Positions 1-5,053 of a DNA stretch of 5,053 nucleotides are shown one piece after another. The stretch is taken from assembly GCA_003449615.1 (NCBI GenBank), contig DMHA01000040.1, positions 1 to 5,053 of the forward strand, in the 5' to 3' direction. Below the pieces are notes generated by a model, which was not told the origin of the DNA, ran no database searches, and saw only the letters and a list, made by a program, of their open reading frames with translations. The position numbers and the translations under genes are program-made. The number at the start of each line of letters is the position of its first letter. Position 1 is the stretch's first letter. Source of the stretch: Flavobacterium sp. (GTDB lineage: Bacteria; Bacteroidota; Bacteroidia; Flavobacteriales; Flavobacteriaceae).

Positions 1-1500
1 ATCCAAATAATTGTACATTTCGCCCTTGACATCGTCATTGTATTTGAAAACTACAGTTCGTTCAAATGGAATTTCGATTTCATTTATTTTAATATTGAAA
101 ACCACTTTTGCTTCCCTAATGACATCAGGAATTCCTATATTTTTCTGGTCAGTAACGGTGTACATTCCTTCAGTACCTTTGTCTTTTAGCCAATATGGCT
201 GTGTATATTCTATCGTTGTTGGCAATTGCAAATCAAGGGTAATGTTTTGCAACACATTATTTTTTAGCACCAAATTTTGAGGAATGCTTTTTTGATTGGG
301 CAAAGTGGTTACATCTACCAATTGCATTTCGGTTGCACTTCTGTTAATGGCTTCGAGTTTTAATTTCACAAGACTTCCCGGGGTAGCTTCTTGATTTTGA
401 GCAACAGCTTCCAGATACAAACCTGCACAAGCGGCAATTGTATTTTTTATTTCTTCTGATTTCAGGGTTTTCCAATGATTGTCGTCCAAAGTTTGCATCA
501 TCGAATAGGCTTTCGCCAAATCTGGAATACTCGCCGAAGGGTTCTTAAAATCAAATTCGGTTGCAATTTTTGATAGCAATTCACCAATGGATTTTCCACC
601 TTTCACTCGATTCCAAGTTGTGTCAATTCCATCAAATAGGTTAGCTTTATCTTTTGGTAATTCGCCATTTATCAACTCTAAATATTCGGTTTCTTCTCCA
701 CGATTTCCCGTACTTCCAAAACCTTGCGATTGATGACAACTGTGGCTCAAAGCGGCAATTTCCTGATTTGATTTCCCTGTAAGCGAATAAAATACTCCGG
801 TTTGCATTGAAATAAATTTGGATTTATCGGCTGCATCAAACTTCTCTTGACTGCCATAAAACCACCAGGACGGATTGAAAAATTGACGTTTGGTTTGCCA
901 AGTTTGTACCAAACTCAGTTGCTCCGGAAATACCTTTGAATCATTGGCTTTAATAAAACTTTCAACGCTCAAAATCGCCGAAGCCGAATGATGGCCGTGC
1001 GTATTTCCTGAAGTGCGATGGTCAAAACGATTGATAATAATGTCAGGTTGAAATTTCCGAATGGTAAAAATAATATCAGCCAGTACTTTGTCTTTATCCC
1101 AAATTTCTAAAGTTTCATCAGGATTTTTGGAAAAACCAAAATCGTTGGCACGTGTAAAAAGTTGCTCTCCACCATCAATTTTTCGGGCTTCAATCAATTC
1201 TTGGGTTCGGATTACTCCTAATAATTCTCGAAGTTGTGGGCCAATTAAGTTCTGTCCGCCATCGCCACGGGTCAAGGATAAATAGGCGGTTCTTGCTTTG
1301 GTTTCATTGGAAAAATAGGAAATTAATCGCGTATTTTCGTCATCGGGATGAGCCGCAATATAAAGCACTGAACCCAAAAAATTCAATTTCTGAATTTGAT
1401 TGTAAATGGCTACCGAGCTGGGTTTTTGGGGTTGTTGTGCATTACAATTTGGAGATAATAAAAGAAAAAAAACAAGTGTCGAAATCAAAAAATGCTGCAT
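1..1500 (-). CDS. Secreted PIG-L (LmbE-like) family deacetylase, C-terminus cut by window edge
   Basis: This is the first 500 codons of a large exported zinc-dependent deacetylase; the frame is open throughout and leaves the window without a stop. The ATG at 1500 starts a signal peptide (hydrophobic residues 4-15, likely cleavage after CNA at about 21). The metal site follows: AHPDDE at 50-55 (by analogy with MshB, His51 and Asp54 bind zinc and Asp53 is the base) and THGHHSAS at 167-174, whose last His (171) probably gives the third ligand. TRGDGGQN at 77-84 and a conserved-looking RTQELIEAR at 98-106 are typical of the long Bacteroidota members. PIG-L enzymes remove N-acetyl groups from sugars or similar amides; the substrate here cannot be read from the sequence. 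Beyond about residue 300 the protein continues with a linker and, from about 405, a beta-rich stretch resembling an Ig-like domain (inference). Such extended proteins are longer than the usual 220-300 residues of single-domain PIG-L enzymes. It has its own promoter upstream. Family is certain; role is unknown. Confidence 0.93.
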   Translation of the reverse strand, partial: MQHFLISTLVFFLLLSPNCNAQQPQKPSSVAIYNQIQKLNFLGSVLYIAAHPDDENTRLISYFSNETKARTAYLSLTRGDGGQNLIGPQLRELLGVIRTQELIEARKIDGGEQLFTRANDFGFSKNPDETLEIWDKDKVLADIIFTIRKFQPDIIINRFDHRTSGNTHGHHSASAILSVESFIKANDSKVFPEQLSLVQTWQTKRQFFNPSWWFYGSQEKFDAADKSKFISMQTGVFYSLTGKSNQEIAALSHSCHQSQGFGSTGNRGEETEYLELINGELPKDKANLFDGIDTTWNRVKGGKSIGELLSKIATEFDFKNPSASIPDLAKAYSMMQTLDDNHWKTLKSEEIKNTIAACAGLYLEAVAQNQEATPGSLVKLKLEAINRSATEMQLVDVTTLPNQKSIPQNLVLKNNVLQNITLDLQLPTTIEYTQPYWLKDKGTEGMYTVTDQKNIGIPDVIREAKVVFNIKINEIEIPFERTVVFKYNDDVKGEMYNYLD

Positions 1501-1527
1501 TTTTTTGGAATTTGATTGGCAATAGTC

Positions 1528-1535
1528 CAAATGTA
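1528..1535 (-). promoter_or_regulatory. Bacteroidota-type promoter -7 element (TACATTTG) for the PIG-L gene
   Basis: Read on the minus strand this is TACATTTG, an exact match to the Bacteroidota sigma-factor -7 consensus TAnnTTTG. It ends 27 nt before the ATG at 1500, giving a short leader of about 20 nt. A TTTA at 1553-1556, 17 nt further upstream, is a three-of-four match to the TTTG -33 element at the short end of the accepted spacing. The site lies in the 91-nt gap after the outer-membrane barrel gene, so the deacetylase can probably be transcribed on its own as well as by read-through. No ribosome-binding site is visible before the ATG, as is normal in this phylum. Confidence 0.55.
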
Positions 1536-1591
1536 GTAATTTAATGAATTTCTAAATTAATTTTTTGGATTTCTTTGAAAAAAATAAAATG

Positions 1592-3415
1592 CTATTTATA
1601 AATAACCGTTCTTGGCTTGCCTAATCCAAAATCCTGAAATCCAAAATCTGAGGTTTCCAAAGCATTTGTTTTGAAAATATTATTGCCACTTCTTGGAATT
1701 GACGGATAATAAGAAAGAGAAATCTGGAAGGCACGAAACACCAAATAGTCATTTGTGATAAGGAACCCAATGCCAATTTTTGAAAAAACTTGACTATCCT
1801 GCACCCCTCTTTCTTCATCACCCAGCATTGCAATGGTATAATTGAAATAGGGATTCAAGCGAAAACCCAAAACATTCCAAGGAGAATAAACTTGGGTTTG
1901 AAAAGTCAGCATCAATTTTTGATTGCCATAAATCGCACTTTTGAAACCTTGAATTCCATAATCTTCGTTGATAGTTAGTTGGTCGCCAATAGAATTCTGC
2001 CGATTGATTCCAATGGTCAATTGCGGTTTGATGAATTGTCTTACTTTCCATTTTCCAATGTCAATCAAATTGGTAAAATAATTAGCCTGAAATGAAAAAG
2101 CAGTTTGAGAGGTAACGGATTTATCGAAAAATGATCCCAATTCAAAATTGAGACTCAAAAACCCCCATCTAAAATAATTCCCGAAAGAAGCTTGTCCGCC
2201 CAAATAGAATCGCCCCACATTGTTTTTGAATTGATACCCTGCCGTAATTCCGTAAATTTTCCCGATAGGTACATCCTCGGTTATTCCGTTTTTGAAAATG
2301 TATTTGTCTCCTACATATTTTCGTGTCGAAATACCAACTCCAAAAAGAAAAAGATGTTCCGAGGAATAAAAATCGATGGGATCATAAGCAAGGGCTGGAC
2401 TTTCGAGATAATTCAAATTTAAAAACCTACTCGAGACAATCAAGTTGGTTACTCTACCATTTTCAGTATTTTCTTTGGAAATTCTAAACGCATATCCAGC
2501 CCAAAAATCTTGTGAATTGTATTTAAAATTTTGTTTGGCAAACACCAAATTGGCATCCGAAAGTGTATCATTTTTGAATTGCTGGTCTAAATTTATACCT
2601 CCAGCCCATTTTGCAAAAGGCGAGAAAAAAGGACGCTCGATGGTTATGGTTTTTCCATAATTATCATCCAAATCCTTGAAATAATTGAACTTGGTTTCAA
2701 CGAAAGTATTTTTGATATTGGGAACAATATATTCAAATTTATAAGCACTTTTTCCATCATCATATCTTTTTTGGTAGAGGCTGTTGAGTGTGTGACCTGA
2801 TCCAATAAAATTGTGTTCATTGAGTTGAAAACTTGACTTTGAGTCCGAAATTGATGCTCTTGGCAGCAAACTCCAAGTATCTAAAACCCTAACATAAACA
2901 TCGACTGAATCGCTGTTTTTAGCTATTAATTTTGTCCAAATTACTACTCGATTGATGAAGCTTTGCGTCCTTAATAAACGCGCAGATTCTTTTACTAACA
3001 AGGAATCCAATGGTTTGTTTTCTCTTATAAGTAATATATTTTGGATTGCTAATTTTTTTGTTTTTATGTGAATACGATTTCCGTTTTTTTCGACCCAATT
3101 TCTAGGTTTCTTGATGGTGTCAATTTCGGAATATCCAAATGGATCAAGGGTTATAATATTAATTTTTCGAATAATTTTACCCTCAAAAGTGCGGTAATTT
3201 TGATGAACAATAATTTTCTTTTTCTGCTTTTTGGAATTAATGGGTTTGAAAATCAATTTGTGTACAAACTTGGTAAATTTATGTTTTTTAGAATAGGTTT
3301 GAATGTTCTTGTATGTCTTTGAACTATCTTTTTTTGGTACATTTTCCTGTGAAAAAGAAAGTTGAAAGCATAAGAAAAGGAAAATATAGAAGATATTTTT
3401 TGGTCTTTGAAACAT
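1592..3415 (-). CDS. BamA/TamA-like outer-membrane beta-barrel protein with POTRA-like region
   Basis: A 607-residue exported protein, probably an outer-membrane barrel. I start it at the ATG at 3415; an in-frame TTG directly before it (3418) would add one residue and is less likely. Residues 6-22 form a signal peptide ending in SFS before Gln23. A very Lys-rich segment follows (28-70). Residues about 78-180 look like a POTRA domain: a strand starting FEGKIIRKINI, a region of the type 'N-R-I-H-I-K-T-K', a helix LDSLLVKESARLLRTQ, and a closing strand VDVYVRVLDTWSLLP at 171-185. NFIGSGHTLN at 202-211 resembles the barrel entry of BamA/TamA relatives, and the remainder is alternating, aromatic-rich beta-sequence with Gly/Asn turns. 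BamA itself is about 800 residues with five POTRAs, so this is a shorter paralogue. The last residues (TVIYK) end in Lys rather than the usual terminal aromatic. Role in assembly or lipid/protein export is inference; it may simply be an uncharacterised OMP85-like barrel. Confidence 0.8.
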   Translation of the reverse strand: MFQRPKNIFYIFLFLCFQLSFSQENVPKKDSSKTYKNIQTYSKKHKFTKFVHKLIFKPINSKKQKKKIIVHQNYRTFEGKIIRKINIITLDPFGYSEIDTIKKPRNWVEKNGNRIHIKTKKLAIQNILLIRENKPLDSLLVKESARLLRTQSFINRVVIWTKLIAKNSDSVDVYVRVLDTWSLLPRASISDSKSSFQLNEHNFIGSGHTLNSLYQKRYDDGKSAYKFEYIVPNIKNTFVETKFNYFKDLDDNYGKTITIERPFFSPFAKWAGGINLDQQFKNDTLSDANLVFAKQNFKYNSQDFWAGYAFRISKENTENGRVTNLIVSSRFLNLNYLESPALAYDPIDFYSSEHLFLFGVGISTRKYVGDKYIFKNGITEDVPIGKIYGITAGYQFKNNVGRFYLGGQASFGNYFRWGFLSLNFELGSFFDKSVTSQTAFSFQANYFTNLIDIGKWKVRQFIKPQLTIGINRQNSIGDQLTINEDYGIQGFKSAIYGNQKLMLTFQTQVYSPWNVLGFRLNPYFNYTIAMLGDEERGVQDSQVFSKIGIGFLITNDYLVFRAFQISLSYYPSIPRSGNNIFKTNALETSDFGFQDFGLGKPRTVIYK

Positions 3416-3442
3416 CAAAAAAATTAATGATTGTTGTCTAAA

Positions 3443-3457
3443 TTGTTAGTTTAACAA
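3443..3457. repeat. 15-nt perfect inverted repeat upstream of the barrel gene
   Basis: TTGTTA (3443-3448), a 3-nt spacer GTT and TAACAA (3452-3457) form a perfect 6-bp dyad, 27 nt before the start codon at 3415. It lies in the 127-nt non-coding gap (3416-3542) between the small MscS gene and the barrel gene. It could be an operator half-site pair or a small hairpin in the leader of the barrel mRNA. It is not a convincing terminator: the stem is AT-rich and short and no T-tract follows at once. In DNA this AT-rich, such a dyad can arise by chance. The rest of the gap shows only AT-rich sequence and a one-mismatch -7-like TCTATTTG at 3455-3462 overlapping the repeat. Confidence 0.35.
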
Positions 3458-3542
3458 ATAGAATATACCAACAAATATTATATTTTCTTGCTTGAAAAGT
3501 ATTATATAATTTGAAGAAATGTTTGTAAAATTAGCAGTTAAA

Positions 3543-4079
3543 TTAATCTGTAAACTCTTTATCATCGTCAGGATGTTTTAAAATTGTTACTCCTATTTGC
3601 AACATCAAATTATTGGGATAAACAATAATTTCCCCTTTTTGGGTTTTCAAATATACGTGAAAGGCTCCAATATCTTCAATTTCAGCTTCAATGGGAAAAT
3701 CTTTGTCGTGAATGAAAATATAATCCCCAATTTTATACGGAAATGAAAAAAACAGAATAATTCCTGATGTAATGTTACTCAAAATTGACCATTGTGCAAA
3801 CATTGCCACACCAACAACAGTCGCAATTGAAGAAAATACTATAAAAATATCTTTGGTTTGAACGCCCCAAATTAAAATTATTGCAATCACAGCAATACTA
3901 TTCATCAATAAATGAATGTATTTGAGCACCAAGCGGGTTCGTTTTTCTATAGTTTGGCTTCTTTTGGCAAAACTTCGCACTAATTTTGAAACGATTAGTC
4001 TTCCTAAAATCACTAGAATTATTAAAATTCCTGTTGCAACTAATTCTTTTGTATATCCGTTTAAGAATTCCATAGCCAT
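3543..4079 (-). CDS. Small MscS-family mechanosensitive ion channel
   Basis: A 178-residue inner-membrane protein of the MscS type, which opens under membrane tension to release solutes on osmotic downshock. Three membrane segments are visible: about 13-31, 57-74 and 78-113. The last is the pore-lining TM3 with the family pattern, GVAMFAQWSILSNITSGIIL at 90-109, followed by FPYKIGDYI at 113-121, which opens the beta domain. That domain includes IEAEIEDIGAFHVYLKT (130-146) and closes at IIVYPNNLML (151-160), the counterpart of the V-I-P-N turn of MscS. The chain stops 18 residues later in an acidic tail, so the alpha/beta cage domain of E. coli MscS (286 residues) is absent. ATGs at 4079 and 4073 are both possible starts; I take the first. 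It lies 5 nt after the Maf gene, so the two are almost certainly co-transcribed and perhaps translationally coupled. No broken frame or downstream remnant explains the missing domain. Confidence 0.88.
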   Translation of the reverse strand: MAMEFLNGYTKELVATGILIILVILGRLIVSKLVRSFAKRSQTIEKRTRLVLKYIHLLMNSIAVIAIILIWGVQTKDIFIVFSSIATVVGVAMFAQWSILSNITSGIILFFSFPYKIGDYIFIHDKDFPIEAEIEDIGAFHVYLKTQKGEIIVYPNNLMLQIGVTILKHPDDDKEFTD

Positions 4080-4084
4080 AATTT

Positions 4085-4669
4085 TTATGCTAAATTACTC
4101 AAATATTCATAAACTTTATCCGTAGGCATTCCCATCACATTGGTGTATGAGCCTTCAATTTTTGAAACGCCCACAAAACCAATCCATTCCTGAATGCCAT
4201 AAGCTCCAGCTTTGTCATAAGGATTGTAATTTTCGATATAATACCAAATAGCTTCATCGCTCAATTCGCAGAAAGTTACCTTGGTAACTTCGTAGGCTAC
4301 AGTCGAATTAGCTTTGGTTTTGAAGCAAACCGAAGTAATAACTTCGTGAGTCGCATTCGACAATGATTTTAGAATTTCAAAAGCGTCTTGCGCATCTTTT
4401 GGTTTACCCAAAGCTTTGTTATTGTGCCAAACAATGGTATCGCTGGTAATCAGAATTTCGTTGTCGTTCAATTCTCCTTCAAAAGCGTTGGCTTTTAGTT
4501 TGGCCAAATAATTGGTAATTTCTTCGGCTTTCAATTCGGGTGGAAAAATTTCTTCAATTTCTTTCAACCGAATTTCGAAATCCAAGTCTAAATCCTTGAA
4601 AAATTGTTGACGTCTTGGCGAACCCGAAGCCAAAATCAATTTGTATTTTTGTAATTTATTTTTAAGCAT
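4085..4669 (-). CDS. maf: Maf family nucleoside triphosphate pyrophosphatase (dTTP/UTP type)
   Basis: A complete 194-residue Maf protein, the normal length for the family. Maf enzymes hydrolyse nucleoside triphosphates to monophosphate and pyrophosphate in the cytoplasm and are thought to keep unwanted or modified nucleotides out of nucleic acids. Seen directly: the N-terminal ILASGSPRRQQFF (12-24), holding the phosphate-binding S-x-S-P-R-R signature; the catalytic ITSDTIV (74-80) with Asp77; GKPKD at 88-92; HEVITSVC at 108-115; and YDKAGAYGIQ (151-160), followed by IEGSYTNVMGMP (171-182). The KAGAYGIQ form with the preceding aspartate matches the YhdE-like dTTP/UTP subgroup better than the m7GTP (YceF) subgroup. 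The ATG at 4669 starts 21 nt after the TcdA-like gene and the stop lies 5 nt before the MscS start, placing it mid-operon. The in vivo role (cell-division or septum control has been suggested for some Maf proteins) is not decided by the sequence. Confidence 0.94.
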   Translation of the reverse strand: MLKNKLQKYKLILASGSPRRQQFFKDLDLDFEIRLKEIEEIFPPELKAEEITNYLAKLKANAFEGELNDNEILITSDTIVWHNNKALGKPKDAQDAFEILKSLSNATHEVITSVCFKTKANSTVAYEVTKVTFCELSDEAIWYYIENYNPYDKAGAYGIQEWIGFVGVSKIEGSYTNVMGMPTDKVYEYLSNLA

Positions 4670-4690
4670 TGTACTTGATGTTGAAAAATA

Positions 4691-5053
4691 TTATTTCTTG
4701 AGTAAATATCTAATCACTGTTTCGGCAGCATACAAGCCAAATAGACCTGGCATATAACTATTGGTTCCGTAAAAAGATTTCTTGTAATTAGAACCATCGG
4801 TCATTTTTAAACTGGAATCATCTTGAATTTCGGACGAAAAAACGACTTTCAATTTATCGATTTTCACTTCTTTCAATCGACGGCGAATGGTTTTTGCCAA
4901 GAAACAATTGACGGTATTCGTTATATCTGCCACTTTTACCTTCGAAGCTTCCATCTTCCCTCCTGCTCCCATTGAAGAAATTATTTTGACTCTTTTGCGC
5001 TTGGCGGCAATGATTAAATTCAGTTTTGGTGTAATGCTGTCAATGCAATCCAA
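4691..5053 (-). CDS. tcdA: TcdA-like tRNA threonylcarbamoyladenosine dehydratase (E1/ThiF family), N-terminus cut by window edge
   Basis: Only the last 120 codons are in the window; the gene begins beyond the right edge, and the TTG at 5051-5053 is an internal Leu, not a start. TcdA (CsdL/YgdL) uses ATP to dehydrate t6A at position 37 of ANN-decoding tRNAs into its cyclic form, ct6A, a cytoplasmic RNA-modification step. The visible part shows the E1-like core pattern DCIDSITPKLNLI (fragment residues 2-14), the turn MGAGGKMEASKVKVADI (28-44), in which the GAGG is typical of TcdA rather than MoeB or ThiF, LAKTIRRRLK (52-61), and LKVVFSSE (68-75). It ends in MPGLFGLYAAETVIRYLLKK, the TcdA-type C-terminal helix. 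No Cys-X-X-Cys zinc pair of the MoeB/ThiF group is seen in this part. It is the first visible gene of the group with maf and the MscS gene. The ATP-binding Rossmann region lies outside the window, so the TcdA assignment, though likely, rests on the C-terminal half. Confidence 0.85.
   Translation of the reverse strand: MDCIDSITPKLNLIIAAKRKRVKIISSMGAGGKMEASKVKVADITNTVNCFLAKTIRRRLKEVKIDKLKVVFSSEIQDDSSLKMTDGSNYKKSFYGTNSYMPGLFGLYAAETVIRYLLKK

Noticed and set aside
11..280. Plus-strand open frame of 89 codons
   Set aside because: It lies wholly inside the PIG-L gene on the opposite strand, has no recognisable motif, and the minus-strand frame encodes clear family motifs.
1061..1544. Two overlapping plus-strand open frames (1061-1285 and 1236-1544)
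   Set aside because: Both are antisense to the PIG-L coding region, including its AHPDDE motif and signal peptide, and show no domain of their own.
1501..1569. Repeated TTTTTTGGA at 1501-1509 and 1561-1569
   Set aside because: A 9-nt low-complexity match 60 nt apart is not enough to call a repeat.
1566..1592. Possible terminator after the barrel gene
   Set aside because: The only inverted match is an A/T stretch with no usable loop and no GC-rich stem, so I do not call a terminator.
1818..2051. Minus-strand open frame in another phase inside the barrel gene
   Set aside because: The barrel frame is continuous across it with the expected beta-strand pattern; the alternative protein resembles nothing.
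3068..3322. Plus-strand open frame of 84 codons rich in Phe
   Set aside because: It is antisense to the Lys-rich and POTRA-like part of the barrel gene; Lys codons (AAA) read as Phe (TTT) on the other strand, which explains its composition.
3416..3418. TTG start one codon before the ATG of the barrel gene
   Set aside because: The adjacent ATG at 3415 is the stronger start and the signal peptide is unaffected.
3455..3462. TCTATTTG as a -7 promoter element for the barrel gene
   Set aside because: It has one mismatch in the fixed TA and no TTTG at the proper spacing upstream, so it is mentioned but not listed as a promoter.
3473..3485. 13-nt A/T-only palindrome (AAATATTATATTT) in the gap before the barrel gene
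   Set aside because: It is made only of A and T, has a 1-nt centre that cannot form a real hairpin loop, and is expected by chance in DNA this AT-rich.

Overview
The window looks like chromosomal DNA from a Flavobacteriaceae-type Bacteroidota, most likely Flavobacterium or a close relative. The evidence is the AT-rich composition (roughly a third G+C by eye), the absence of Shine-Dalgarno sequences before the starts, a TAnnTTTG-type -7 promoter element, signal peptides ending in the Bacteroidota-like 'FSQ' and 'NAQ', and the protein families themselves.

All five genes are on the minus strand, so the window reads right to left. At the right edge is the C-terminal part of a ThiF/E1-like protein of the TcdA type, which makes cyclic t6A at tRNA position 37. 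It is followed 21 nt later by a Maf nucleotide pyrophosphatase and then, after 5 nt, by a small MscS-type channel. These three look like one housekeeping operon. A 127-nt AT-rich gap with a 15-nt perfect inverted repeat separates them from a 607-residue secreted protein with a POTRA-like region and a BamA/TamA-like outer-membrane beta-barrel. A 91-nt gap carrying a recognisable promoter precedes the last gene, a large secreted PIG-L (LmbE-like) deacetylase that runs off the left edge. This gene has no stop codon in the window but is open for all 500 visible codons.

Functionally the window divides into a cytoplasmic/inner-membrane housekeeping group (tRNA modification, nucleotide sanitation, osmotic safety valve) and two exported proteins (an outer-membrane barrel and a zinc deacetylase of unknown substrate). 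I see no mobile element, CRISPR array, tRNA, rRNA or clear riboswitch, and no strong case for a new biological system. The points most worth a second look are the family placement of the barrel protein, the long C-terminal extension of the PIG-L deacetylase, and the minimal MscS channel that lacks the usual cytoplasmic cage.
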